Below are positions 16,827 to 25,149 of a stretch of 64,000 nt of DNA, one piece after another. The DNA is taken from the NCBI RefSeq assembly GCF_018614035.1, contig NZ_JAGGPA010000027.1, positions 62,001 to 126,000 of the forward strand, written 5' to 3'. Numbering within the stretch: the stretch's first letter is position 1; each line of letters starts with the position of its first letter. Position numbers and translations under genes: made by a program. Below the pieces are notes generated by a model that saw nothing but the letters and a program-made list of their open reading frames with translations, did no database searches and was not told the origin of the DNA. This DNA comes from Streptomyces sp. ISL-96 (GTDB taxonomy: Bacteria; Actinomycetota; Actinomycetes; Streptomycetales; Streptomycetaceae).

Positions 16827-17068
16827 GGTCTGATGGTCTCCGGTCGCCGTGAGGGCGCGGCAGCGGGGTCTGTTTCAGCGGCGGAATGGGCGCGCAGGAG
16901 GTCCAGTTCCTCGCGGGTGCGGCGAATCTCCTCGTCGATGCTCTGCCCAGTGTGCTCGTGAGGGGTCGGGCTGCAGGCGTCGTGTCGGCGCATCGGGCGA
17001 ATACAGCACACATAGGTGAGGGCTGCGGCCAGCGCGGTCGCCGCCAGAGGAGGCCAGGTACCGGTCAT
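16823..17068 (-). CDS. 81-aa small membrane protein
   Basis: One N-terminal transmembrane segment (PPLAATALAAALTYVCCIRP) with paired Cys, then a His-containing linker and a coiled-coil-like stretch (IDEEIRRTREELDLLRAHSA). Its ATG overlaps the stop of the 72-aa gene (ATGA). It is part of a four-gene leftward operon behind a CueR-like promoter. Family not recognised. Confidence 0.65.
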   Translation of the reverse strand: MTGTWPPLAATALAAALTYVCCIRPMRRHDACSPTPHEHTGQSIDEEIRRTREELDLLRAHSAAETDPAAAPSRRPETIRP

Positions 17069-17283
17069 GCCGAGGAGCCCTTGCGGAGGTCAGCCTTCGG
17101 GGTCTCGTCGCGCAGGGCCTCGACCTCCTTGCGCAGGCGGCCCAGCTCCTGCTCCTGCGCTGAGGTGCGGGCGGTGTGCGACTGGTCCGGGGCGAGGCGC
17201 TTACCGCGCATCATGAACCACATCATCAGTCCCATGCCGACAGGGCAGGCCAGCGCGGGGAGTATGTACAGCAGGTTGTCCAT
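17065..17283 (-). CDS. 72-aa DUF2933-like membrane protein
   Basis: Starts MDNLLYILPALACPVGMGLMMWFMMRG, a Met-rich transmembrane helix with one Cys, followed by a coiled coil (EQELGRLRKEVEALRDE). This resembles the DUF2933-type small proteins found with copper-resistance genes. It lies 29 bases after the Cys-rich 46-aa gene and overlaps the next gene by 4 nt. Confidence 0.75.
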   Translation of the reverse strand: MDNLLYILPALACPVGMGLMMWFMMRGKRLAPDQSHTARTSAQEQELGRLRKEVEALRDETPKADLRKGSSA

Positions 17284-17312
17284 TGCGGGGTCCTTGAGTT
17301 GGTGCCGGTCGG

Positions 17313-17453
17313 TCAGTGGACCTTGGTCATGGGGTGCCCGGAGCAGCAGGTGGGGTTCTGGTCCCCGCCGCGTCCAAGAGCCGCGCCTTTGGTCACGGTG
17401 ATCTCACAGCCGCACTCGGCACGCCGGTACACCTCGCCTGTCACCAGTGCCAT
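17313..17453 (-). CDS. 46-aa Cys-rich metal-binding protein (metallothionein-like)
   Basis: First gene of the small operon: ATG 17453 with GGAGG a few bases upstream (rc of 17461-17465). It contains AECGCEITVTKGAA and PTCCSGHPM, giving CxC and CC pairs plus His and Met ligands. The pattern resembles short actinobacterial copper/metal-binding proteins. Directly behind a CueR-like promoter, it is likely made under copper stress as a soft-metal buffer. Too short to place in a family with certainty. Confidence 0.7.
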   Translation of the reverse strand: MALVTGEVYRRAECGCEITVTKGAALGRGGDQNPTCCSGHPMTKVH

Positions 17454-17498
17454 GACGGAACCTCCCCCGTACTTCGGTCCTACGCTCACGACGCTAGA

Positions 17499-17519
17499 AC
17501 CTTCCCCCAAGGGCAAGGT
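17499..17519 (-). promoter_or_regulatory. CueR-like operator 1 (Cys-rich small-protein operon)
   Basis: On the minus strand, TTGACC (-35, rc of 17517-17522) is followed by a 21-base dyad whose arms are ACCTTGCCC and GGGGAAGGT (one mismatch), then CTAGCG as -10. The long (~19 bp) spacer filled by the dyad is the hallmark of MerR-family promoters. It matches the box at 25872-25892 almost base for base. Confidence 0.8.
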
Positions 17520-17589
17520 CAAGGAAGCCGCGCAGAGAGTTCACCGTCCGCCTTCGCCGTCTAGTCTTGGGAGGGGCTTTTCGTCCGAG

Positions 17590-18369
17590 ATGTCAACTTC
17601 TGGGTCTATTGGCGTTCGCCCGGGAAGGCAGGGAGCGCATGTCCCGAACCCCCTCAGTAAGGGATCGGAGAGCCGCCGCGCCCGGGCCGCCGCACTGCGC
17701 GAGCAGGAGACCCGCGCCGAGCGTCGCCGTCGCCTGCTGACCATCCTGGGAGCACCGGTGGCGGTGCTCGCGATCATTGCCGGGATCACCATCGCGCTGG
17801 TCTCCACCTCCGGCGGCGGCCCGTCGGGCCCTCGCACAGCGCCCGAGGCGGGCATCCCAACCACGCCCATCACTACCGCGTCGGGCCGTACAACCGACCC
17901 GGCCTGGAGCGCCCCCGGCGATCCCGCCGCGCGCGTCGAGGCGGCCGGGCTGCCGATGCTGGGTGAGGAGGGCAACGTGGAGCACATCCACGCCCACCTG
18001 GACGTGATCGTGGACGGCAAGCCGGTCCCCGTCCCCGCGAACATCGGCATCGACCAGCAAGCGCAGCAGATCAGCCCGCTGCACACGCACGAGGCGAACG
18101 GCGTGATCCACGTCGAGTCGCCGGTCAAGGCCACTTTCTCCCTCGGCCAGTTCATGACCGAGTGGGACGTCGCCCTCACCCAGGATGCGATCGGCGGGCT
18201 CAAAGCCGATGGTGGCAACAACTTCCGCACGTACGTCAACGGCAAGCCGTACACCGGCAACCCGGCCGCGATCGAGTTCACGGCGCACGACGAGATCGCG
18301 ATCGTCTACGGGCCGACGGGCCAGAAGGTCGACGTGCCCGGCAGCTACGACTGGCCGCAGGGCGAATAG
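17590..18369 (+). CDS. Membrane-anchored His-rich secreted-domain protein
   Basis: About 259 aa: a basic cytoplasmic N-terminus (EQETRAERRRRLLTILGAPV), one transmembrane helix (VLAIIAGITIALV), a Pro/Thr linker and an extracellular domain starting VEHIHAHLDVIVDGKPVPVP. It contains further His in SPLHTHEANGVIHVESP and a closing DEIAIVYGPTG. The His pairs (HIHAH, HTHE, IHVE) suggest metal binding. ATG 17590 is the only usable in-frame start; an out-of-frame ATG at 17639 (MSRTPS...) would need a frameshift but resembles typical starts of such proteins, so the N-terminus is uncertain. It heads a rightward copper-associated gene series. Confidence 0.7.
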   Translation: MSTSGSIGVRPGRQGAHVPNPLSKGSESRRARAAALREQETRAERRRRLLTILGAPVAVLAIIAGITIALVSTSGGGPSGPRTAPEAGIPTTPITTASGRTTDPAWSAPGDPAARVEAAGLPMLGEEGNVEHIHAHLDVIVDGKPVPVPANIGIDQQAQQISPLHTHEANGVIHVESPVKATFSLGQFMTEWDVALTQDAIGGLKADGGNNFRTYVNGKPYTGNPAAIEFTAHDEIAIVYGPTGQKVDVPGSYDWPQGE

Positions 18370-18462
18370 CCCAGCCGCGTGGCCACGCTCACAGGCTCCC
18401 GAACCGCGATGACGAGCAGACCGGCGGCATCGGCAGCGCATGGCCGACGGGCGTGCCTTAGC

Positions 18463-18906
18463 ATGGCGCGCATGTTGCGACCCATGCTGAGGCCGCTCCG
18501 GACGTGGTCCGGGGCGCTGTTGGTGTGTGCGCTCATGTTCTGCCTGGCCGGGCTGGCCCGTCCGGCCATGTCGATGCCCTCCTCGATGCCAGCGATGGAG
18601 ATGGCCGCTTCGCCCGCGACCGGCGGCCACGCCCCTGGGGTGGTGCAGGCCGAGGCGGCCGGGCAGGCGGCAGCGATACCGATGGCGGCCGGTTCGGTCG
18701 AGCACGACACGCGCTGCCCGATGGTCGAGAAGCAGTGCGCGGCGCCCAAGGCCACCCTCGTCCACCACGTTCAGCCGGGCACGGCCCAGACCGATGTGCC
18801 GACAGTGCCGGCCTGCTCCCACACGGCCGTCATGGCCCATCCCAACGCGCCGCCCCCGGCGCCGTCGCCTCCTGATCTCCACCGGTTGTGCGTGTCGCGG
18901 ACGTGA
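18463..18906 (+). CDS. DUF6153-like Met/His/Cys-rich exported protein
   Basis: A 147-aa protein starting at ATG 18463. After MARMLRPMLRPLRTW comes one hydrophobic segment (SGALLVCALMFCLAGLA), then a Met-rich stretch (MSMPSSMPAMEMA) and scattered His/Cys (HDTRCPMVEKQC, PACSHTAVMAH). These are soft-metal ligands in an exported, probably disordered domain, the pattern of streptomycete DUF6153 proteins. It precedes the SafE-cupredoxin gene. Confidence 0.65.
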   Translation: MARMLRPMLRPLRTWSGALLVCALMFCLAGLARPAMSMPSSMPAMEMAASPATGGHAPGVVQAEAAGQAAAIPMAAGSVEHDTRCPMVEKQCAAPKATLVHHVQPGTAQTDVPTVPACSHTAVMAHPNAPPPAPSPPDLHRLCVSRT

Positions 18907-19026
18907 TGGTTCGTCGCCCGTGAGGCAGTCGCCTCGCGGGACGCCGACATTCCTCACGTCCGCCGCGGCACGCCCGTAACCCATATCTGTGCGCGTGCCG
19001 TCGTATCCGAACAGGAGTCACGACGC

Positions 19027-20181
19027 ATGCCGTCGTCCATCACCTTGCTCATCACCGGTGTCAGCACCGGTCTGCTCGCCGGTGGCGCTTCGTGCGCCGC
19101 CGTCCAAGGCGGTCTGCTCGCCGGAGCGGTCACCCGCCGCGATCCCGCCCAGGCCCGCGTTCCCGCCCGTGCGTCTTCCTCGTCCGCCAAGCCGTCCGCC
19201 AAGAAGCGGCCCGGAGCCGCGAGCCCGGCCCGGCGCGCGGCATCGGCCGCGTCCCCGGAGCCGACGGCCTTGCATCTGGCCCCGGTCGGCGCGTTCCTCG
19301 CCGGGAAGCTGCTCTCCCATACGATCCTCGGCGCCCTGCTGGGAATCTTCGGCGCCGCGCTGCAGCCCAGTCCCCGCACACAGGCGGCGCTGCTGATCAT
19401 TGCCGGGGCGCTGATGGTGCTCTTCGCCCTCGACCTCTTCGGGGTCAAGGCGGTGGGCCGGCTCGTCCCCCGGCCCCCGGCCTCCTTCGGACGGCTGGTG
19501 CGGCGCAGCACCAAGACCGCTTCGATGGCCACTCCCGCGCTGGTCGGCTTCGCCACCGTGCTGGTGCCGTGCGGGGTGACGCTGTCGATGGAGCTGGTCG
19601 CCATCACCTCGGGGTCCCCGCTGGCCGGGGCGGCGGTGATGGCCGGGTTCGTGCTGGGCACCGCCCCGCTGTTCGCTGTCCTCGGCTACCTCTTCCGCCG
19701 CTCCAGCCGGGCGCTGTCCGGCCGCCTGGGCATCGCCACCGGCATTGTGGTGCTGGCCGTCGCGGCCTGGACCATTGGCTCCGGACTGCAAGCCGGCGGC
19801 TGGGCATCCTTCAACACCGGTTCCACGACTGCGGCGGCCGCCGCTCCCGCCCCGCCGGAAGGCGGTGCGGGGGCGTCGGACGGGCCGGTGCGCATCGACG
19901 CCTCCGGCAAGCAGGTGATCACCCTGACCGTGACGGACTTCTACGTTCCCACCCAGTTCACCGCCAGCGCCGGCGTGCCGACCACGCTGGTGCTGCACGG
20001 CAAGGACTCCGGCGGCTGCGCCCGCGCCTTCACCATCCCCGAACTCGGTGTCCAGGAGATCGTCCAGCGCAACGGTGACACCGAAGTCGATCTGGGCACC
20101 CGTAAGCCCGGCACGCTCCGCTTCTCCTGCGCCATGGGCATGCAGACCGGCCAGATCACCTTCCGGGGAGACACCAAGTGA
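19027..20181 (+). CDS. SafE/DsbD-like membrane protein fused to a cupredoxin domain
   Basis: A 384-aa protein. Residues ~1-265 are a six-helix TauE/SafE-DsbD-like membrane domain: it starts LLITGVSTGLLAGGASCAAV, has a conserved Cys-Pro neighbourhood in VLVPCGVTLSMELVAI and an Ala/Lys-rich cytoplasmic insert at ~40-75. After an Ala/Pro linker, residues ~290-384 form a cupredoxin-like domain (TVTDFYVPTQFTASAGVPTT, DSGGCARAFTIPEL, RFSCAMGMQTGQITF) with Cys and Met ligands at the end. Such fusions take part in copper movement across the membrane. ATG 19027 has AGGAG upstream; GTG of the HMA protein overlaps its stop. Confidence 0.85.
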   Translation: MPSSITLLITGVSTGLLAGGASCAAVQGGLLAGAVTRRDPAQARVPARASSSSAKPSAKKRPGAASPARRAASAASPEPTALHLAPVGAFLAGKLLSHTILGALLGIFGAALQPSPRTQAALLIIAGALMVLFALDLFGVKAVGRLVPRPPASFGRLVRRSTKTASMATPALVGFATVLVPCGVTLSMELVAITSGSPLAGAAVMAGFVLGTAPLFAVLGYLFRRSSRALSGRLGIATGIVVLAVAAWTIGSGLQAGGWASFNTGSTTAAAAAPAPPEGGAGASDGPVRIDASGKQVITLTVTDFYVPTQFTASAGVPTTLVLHGKDSGGCARAFTIPELGVQEIVQRNGDTEVDLGTRKPGTLRFSCAMGMQTGQITFRGDTK

Positions 20182-20435
20182 AGCTCTTCAACCGCAAGAA
20201 GGAGGCCGAGACCGGCCCACAGGTGGTGCTTCTCGTCGAAGGCATGCACTGCTCCAGCTGCGGCCTGCTCATCGACGATGAGCTGGAGGACCTCCCCGAA
20301 GTCCGCTCGGCCGGCACCGACGTGAAGGCCGGACGTACCACCGTGCGCTTGGAGGAGGGCGCGGTCGTCGAGACCGCCACACTCATCGCGGCAGTGGAGC
20401 AGGCCGGCGACTACAAGGCCCGGCCGGTCGACTGA
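20178..20435 (+). CDS. copZ: CopZ-like copper chaperone (HMA domain)
   Basis: An 85-aa single heavy-metal-associated domain: LLVEGMHCSSCGLLIDDELE carries the GMHCxxC motif, followed by the normal beta-alpha-beta layout to the end. GTG 20178 overlaps the preceding stop. It would carry Cu(I) between the SafE-cupredoxin protein and the CopA ATPases. The extra charged N-terminus (MKLFNRKKEAET) is unusual but short. Confidence 0.85.
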   Translation: MKLFNRKKEAETGPQVVLLVEGMHCSSCGLLIDDELEDLPEVRSAGTDVKAGRTTVRLEEGAVVETATLIAAVEQAGDYKARPVD

Positions 20436-20482
20436 CGCGACAACGCCCAACAACACGGGCGCGGGCCAAAGCTCCGCCACAC

Positions 20483-20516
20483 GGCCCGGCCGGGAGGGTG
20501 TCCTCCCGGCCGGGCC
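20483..20516 (+). terminator. Hairpin terminator after copZ-like gene
   Basis: GGCCCGGCCGGGAGG (20483-20497) pairs with CCTCCCGGCCGGGCC (20502-20516) in a 15-bp stem with a 4-base loop. No T-run follows, which is common in streptomycetes. Confidence 0.7.
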
Positions 20517-20955
20517 ATCGGCATTGCTACCGCGAGGTGCGGGTAGGGCAGGCCACGGTAGGGGCGGGGGCCGACCCGTGCGTCGCGCGAGGCGACTGGC
20601 TGGTGTTCCGACGCGCAAAGCATCCTGGTTCTGCGGGCCCACGCCGCCAGCCGTACGCGCTGCGACGTGCGGGGGAGGCTGCTTGCACCTTCGAGAGCGC
20701 GTAGCGTTAAAGGTGAAGAAGCTCCCGGTGGCCTGAGGCATCCGGTGGAGCGGAGGCGGTGATGGATGCTCCCACCGCGCCGGTGTTCATGCCTGCGTGG
20801 AATTATTGCGGGCAGCTCGATACGTACGTCGTACCGAGACGTCCGGGGTCTTCCGTATGCTCACCGCCGACCGAACGCTCCCCACCGCTCACTCGCGATG
20901 TCGGCATCGTCCGTGACATCGGGCGATGGAGATCGAGCGGGGAGCAGGAGGAGTC
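20517..20955. other. Intergenic region upstream of DUF1326 gene
   Basis: About 440 bases without a supported gene. The stretch at 20800-20840 is less GC-rich (GGAATTATTG, TACGTACGTCGTA) and could hold the DUF1326 promoter. No CueR-like or ECF-like site was found here. Confidence 0.4.
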
Positions 20956-21579
20956 ATGACGTGGAGTATTTCGGGCAATTACCTTGCCGGTTGTTCGTGT
21001 GTGATGGTCTGTGGGTGCGCCGTCGACGCGAAGCCCCGTGATGCGCAGGGGCGTGAGCAGTGTCTGGGCATGGTCGCGTTCCATGTGGCCGAAGGACGCC
21101 TGGATGAGCTGGACCTGTCCGGGGTCGACTTCGCCCTCTACAACCACTTTCCCTCGAACCTGACGTCAGGTGACTGGAAGGTGGGCATTGTCGTCGATGA
21201 GGGCGCCAGCGATCAGCAGGCCGCTGCGATCGAGCGCATCCTGTCCGGTCGCGAAGGCGGGGCATTCGGCGAACTCTCGCAGTTCTTCGGCGAGTACCGG
21301 GGCATGGAGCGGGCGAGCGTCTCCCTGAGTGACGGGGAGAAGCCCAGCCTCAGCGTCGGTGGGAAGACCGAGCTCGCCTTCGAGCCTCTGACCGGGCCCG
21401 ACGGAAAACCGACGACGGTCAAGAACGCATTGTTCGGGTTCGCGCCGGAGTATGTGGTGGGTCGCGCCAGCGGGCGTTCCGACGCCTTTGGTCTGTCCTT
21501 CGAGGCGGCGTACGGCGAGAGGGCGGACTACGCCTTCTCGAGCGAGGCGCCTGAGGGCGCACCCGCCGGGCGGGTCTAA
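20956..21579 (+). CDS. DUF1326 family protein
   Basis: A 207-aa protein starting at ATG 20956 behind AGGAGGAG. It begins SISGNYLAGCSCVMVCGCAVD, the Cys-rich start (CSC...CGC) typical of DUF1326, and keeps the family segments ALYNHFPSNLTSGDWKVGI and ILSGREGGAFGELSQF. DUF1326 and DUF2182 genes are often found as neighbours in metal-related loci; here the DUF2182 gene is close by but on the other strand. Function unknown; the cysteines suggest metal binding. Confidence 0.85.
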   Translation: MTWSISGNYLAGCSCVMVCGCAVDAKPRDAQGREQCLGMVAFHVAEGRLDELDLSGVDFALYNHFPSNLTSGDWKVGIVVDEGASDQQAAAIERILSGREGGAFGELSQFFGEYRGMERASVSLSDGEKPSLSVGGKTELAFEPLTGPDGKPTTVKNALFGFAPEYVVGRASGRSDAFGLSFEAAYGERADYAFSSEAPEGAPAGRV

Positions 21580-21609
21580 GCGAAGGACACCGAGTGGGAG
21601 GAGGACCGT

Positions 21610-21993
21610 ATGTCTCCTCCCGCGCCTGCTCCGCCGGGGCTTCTGGCGACTGTGTTCTCGCGCGCGTCGCTGTCCCGATGCGTGCCGATCGCGCTTGCCG
21701 TCGGCACGCTGTTGTCTCTGGTGAACCAGGGTTCCGTCATCGCGTCCGGCGATGCCACCACGGCCACGGTGGTGCGGGTCCTGGTCAACTATGTGGTGCC
21801 GTTCTGCGTCTCGAGCGCGGGATTCTTCAGCTGCCGGCGTGCGACATGGCGGGCGGGGAAGCAGGCGCTCAGTACGGCAGGCTCATCATCGGGTCAATCG
21901 ACGGCCCGGACATCTGAAGGCCGGGCAGCATCCAGTCCTGGAACGGGGCCAAGGCGGCCAGTACGAGGAAGGCGAGGCCGACCGCCCAGGTGA
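21610..21993 (+). CDS. NrtS-like two-helix membrane protein, C-terminus overlapping an antisense gene
   Basis: The first ~80 residues are two hydrophobic helices (CVPIALAVGTLLSLVNQGSV and VVRVLVNYVVPFCVSSAGFF) matching NrtS-type small nitrate/nitrite transport proteins. Family members normally end near the second helix. Here the frame continues for ~45 basic, low-complexity residues that lie antisense to the end of the DUF2182 gene (21869-21993). So the natural stop may have been lost, or the tail is simply tolerated. Confidence 0.65.
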   Translation: MSPPAPAPPGLLATVFSRASLSRCVPIALAVGTLLSLVNQGSVIASGDATTATVVRVLVNYVVPFCVSSAGFFSCRRATWRAGKQALSTAGSSSGQSTARTSEGRAASSPGTGPRRPVRGRRGRPPR

Positions 21994-22699
21994 GCCAGGG
22001 GCCTTGCCGCCACAGCTTCTCCAGGAAGATCACCGCGGCCAGCCCGGCCATGGCCGCCACGTTCATCACCCCGAGCGGGATGAGGACGATCATCAGTCCC
22101 CAGCAGCAGCCGAGGCAGTAGAGCCCATGGTGCATGCCCACGCGCAGGTCGCGGGCCCCCGGCCGGAAGCGCGAGTACCGGAGCAGGTGGGAGAGCGGGT
22201 TGCGGCAGTGGCGCAGACACACGCGCTTCAGCGGCCCGAACTGGTGCACCCCGGCGAGGAAGAACGCGGCAGCGCCGAGCCAGCGACCTGCGTCGGGGTT
22301 GTCGTCCACCAGCCGCCCGGTCGCGGCCAGGCCTGCGTACGCGAGCAGTCCGAACGCGGTCCAGACGAGCAGGTAGCCGCCTGCGAACTGGGTCATCCGG
22401 GCGGCGCGGACCGCCCCCGCCGACTGCCGACTGATCGCACGCGCCCAGGTGATCGCGATGGGGGCCATCGAGGGCAGCATCATCGCCACCATCATGACCA
22501 CCCAGAGCAGCAGAAAGAGCGGGAGTGCCAGGCCCATGGTGCCGGGTTGCGTTCCCATGTCGCGTGACTGGCCGACCGTGAGTATCCATGCCAGCGCGGC
22601 GATCAGCACCATCAGGATCCAGGCGACCGCCAGATCACGCCTCGGCAGGAGGACTCCGGGCCGGGTGGGCGCCGGCGCAGCCAGTCTGAGGTGCGGCAT
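21869..22699 (-). CDS. DUF2182 predicted metal-binding membrane protein
   Basis: A 276-aa integral membrane protein, ATG 22699 with GAGGAAG upstream. The family pattern is visible: LLLWVVMMVAMMLPSMAPIA (Met-rich helix), HQFGPLKRVCLRHCRNPL with Cys and His, and GMHHGLYCLGCCWGLM near the C-terminus. It ends ALAPFQDWMLPG. The Cys/His/Met residues suggest a metal site in the membrane. It is convergent with the NrtS-like gene, overlapping its 3' end. Confidence 0.88.
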   Translation of the reverse strand: MPHLRLAAPAPTRPGVLLPRRDLAVAWILMVLIAALAWILTVGQSRDMGTQPGTMGLALPLFLLLWVVMMVAMMLPSMAPIAITWARAISRQSAGAVRAARMTQFAGGYLLVWTAFGLLAYAGLAATGRLVDDNPDAGRWLGAAAFFLAGVHQFGPLKRVCLRHCRNPLSHLLRYSRFRPGARDLRVGMHHGLYCLGCCWGLMIVLIPLGVMNVAAMAGLAAVIFLEKLWRQGPWLTWAVGLAFLVLAALAPFQDWMLPGLQMSGPSIDPMMSLPY

Positions 22700-22899
22700 G
22701 GCACTTCCTCCAAGAACGTGCGCTGCCACGGCCTGCCCGGTGGCCCCGTTGATGCCTGCGGCATGCCACGGCGAGCGACGGACATGTGGATGACATCTCC
22801 AGCAGATCACAGAACCGGAGGACTCAAAAGCGGGGGATCCGCAGGGGCAGCGGCCGACCGGGAGAGGCCCGGTCGGCCAACTCGCGCTGTGCCCTGGGG

Positions 22900-25101
22900 T
22901 CAGCGGTGCATGGGCTGGAAGCGGCGCAGCCGCAGGCTGTTGGAGACGACGAACACCGACGAGAACGCCATCGCCCCTCCGGCGATCATCGGGTTCAGCA
23001 GTCCGAGCGCGGCCAGCGGCAGCGCGGCCACGTTGTAGGCGAAGGCCCAGAACAGGTTGGCCTTGATCGTACGCAGGGTACGGCGGGCCAGCCGGATCGC
23101 GTCCGCCGCCGCCCGCAAGTCACCCCGTACCAGGGTCAGATCGGATGCGGCGATCGCCGCATCGGTGCCGGTGCCCATCGCCAGGCCGAGGTCGCCCTGG
23201 GCGAGGGCGGCAGCGTCGTTGACGCCGTCGCCGACCATCGCCACCACGCGGCCCTCCTGCTGCAGCCGCTGAATCTCGGCGACCTTGTCCTCGGGGTGGA
23301 CTTCGGCGATCACCTGGTCGATTCCGACCTCGGCCGCCACCGCGCGGGCCGCGGCCGTGTTGTCGCCGGTCAGCAGGACCGGGGTCAGCCCGAGCCGCTT
23401 GAGGTCGGCCACCGCCTCGGCGCTGGTCGGCTTGACGGTGTCGGCGACCACCAGCGCGCCCCGCACCTGCGAGTCCCACGCGGCGAAGACGACCGTGCGG
23501 CCTTCGGCTTCGGCCTCCTTCTGTGCGCGGCCGAGCTCGTCGGGCAGTACATGGCCCTGATCCTCCAGCCACGCGGCCCGCCCCGCACGGACCGTACGTC
23601 CCTCGACCTGCCCCCTCACGCCCCGGCCCTGGGTGTTGGCGAAGCTGGTCACGGCGGGGAGCGAACCGAGGCGCTCCCGGGCAGCGTTCGCGATGGCAGC
23701 GGCGATCGGGTGCTCGCTGGCGTCCTCCAGCCCGCCGGCCAGCCGTAGCACCTCCTGCTCGTCCTCGCCCTCGGCCGGTACGACGTCGACCAGGCGCATC
23801 TTGCCCTCGGTGACGGTGCCGGTCTTGTCCAGCACGACGGTGTCGATCCGCCGCGTCGATTCCAGTACCTCGGGCCCGCGGATCAGCAGCCCGAGCTGCG
23901 CACCGCGCCCGGTGCCGACCATCAGCGCGGTGGGCGTGGCCAGCCCGAGCGCGCACGGGCAGGCGATGATCACCACGGCAATGGCCGTGGTCAGCGCGGT
24001 CGACGCCGCAGCTCCGGTCAGCATCCACACGCCGAACGTGCCGATCGCCAGGGCGATGACGACCGGTACGAACACCGCCGAGATCCGGTCCGCCAGGCGC
24101 TGCACCGCGGCCTTGCCGGTCTGCGCGCGCTCCACCAGCGCGGCGATCTGTGCCAGCTTGGTGTCGGCCCCGACCCGTGTCGCGCGCACGATCAGTCGGC
24201 CGTGGCTGTTGACGGTCGCGCCGGTGACCTGCGAGCCGGGCTCGACCTCCACCGGGACGCTCTCCCCGGTCAGCAGCGACTCGTCCACCGCCGAGGCCCC
24301 CTCGGTGACCTGCCCGTCCGTGGCGATCTTTTCCCCGGGCCGTACGACGAAGAGGTCGCCGACCGCCAACTCTTCGACGGGGATACTCACTTCGGACCCG
24401 TCGCGCAGCACCGCGACATCCTTGGCGCCCAGGTCCATCAGCGCCCGGATCGCCTCCCCGGCCCGCCGCTTGGCCCGCGCCTCGAAGAACCGCCCGGCCA
24501 GCAGGAACGCCGTCAGCACGACGGCGACCTCCAGATACAGGTGCTCCCCGCCCACGGCCAGGGTGCCCGCACTCCACAGATAAGCGGCCAGCACACCCAG
24601 CGACACCAGCGTGTCCATGGTCGCCGAACCGTGCCGCAGATTCACCGCCGCCGCCCGGTGGAACGGCCACGCGCCCCACGCCACCACCGGAGTCGCCAGC
24701 ACCAACGCGACCCACTCCCAGCCCGCGAAGTGCAGCGCGGAGATCATGGATATGACCACCACCGGCAGCCCGAGCAACGCCGAGCCGACCAGGCGGCGCC
24801 GCAGCCCGGCCACATGCGCCTGTTCGGCGTCGACGGCCTCGCCTTCCTCGGTCTCCGGTGCGCCGGTCCCGGCCACCTCGGCGCCGTAGCCGATGGCCTC
24901 GACGGCGGCCACCAGCTCCGCCACCTCGACCGCCTGGTCCTCGCGGGTGACGTGCGCGGTCGCGGTCGCGAGGTTCACCGTGGCGCTCACCCCGGGCAGC
25001 TTGCCCAGCTTCCGCTCGACCCGCGCCACGCACGAGGCACAGGTCATCCCGGTGATCGACAGTTCTATGGGGCCGGTGCCGGTTTGTGTGGTGGTGGCCA
25101 T
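22900..25101 (-). CDS. copA: Copper-exporting P-type ATPase CopA
   Basis: A 733-aa P1B-type ATPase. It has one N-terminal HMA domain (GMTCASC, residues 18-24), the transmembrane copper site ACPCALGLATP (CPC at about residue 381), the phosphorylation motif DKTGT (about 423), the HP motif in EHPIAAA and the hinge GDGVND. ATG 25101. It lies 48 bases downstream of the cyclodipeptide synthase gene, on the same strand, with no terminator between. Both are therefore likely transcribed from the CueR-like promoter at 25872-25892. Confidence 0.97.
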   Translation of the reverse strand: MATTTQTGTGPIELSITGMTCASCVARVERKLGKLPGVSATVNLATATAHVTREDQAVEVAELVAAVEAIGYGAEVAGTGAPETEEGEAVDAEQAHVAGLRRRLVGSALLGLPVVVISMISALHFAGWEWVALVLATPVVAWGAWPFHRAAAVNLRHGSATMDTLVSLGVLAAYLWSAGTLAVGGEHLYLEVAVVLTAFLLAGRFFEARAKRRAGEAIRALMDLGAKDVAVLRDGSEVSIPVEELAVGDLFVVRPGEKIATDGQVTEGASAVDESLLTGESVPVEVEPGSQVTGATVNSHGRLIVRATRVGADTKLAQIAALVERAQTGKAAVQRLADRISAVFVPVVIALAIGTFGVWMLTGAAASTALTTAIAVVIIACPCALGLATPTALMVGTGRGAQLGLLIRGPEVLESTRRIDTVVLDKTGTVTEGKMRLVDVVPAEGEDEQEVLRLAGGLEDASEHPIAAAIANAARERLGSLPAVTSFANTQGRGVRGQVEGRTVRAGRAAWLEDQGHVLPDELGRAQKEAEAEGRTVVFAAWDSQVRGALVVADTVKPTSAEAVADLKRLGLTPVLLTGDNTAAARAVAAEVGIDQVIAEVHPEDKVAEIQRLQQEGRVVAMVGDGVNDAAALAQGDLGLAMGTGTDAAIAASDLTLVRGDLRAAADAIRLARRTLRTIKANLFWAFAYNVAALPLAALGLLNPMIAGGAMAFSSVFVVSNSLRLRRFQPMHR

Positions 25102-25149
25102 GGCAGGGATTCCTCTCTTATTTGAGTGTCGTACGGGAAGGGGAACCGG

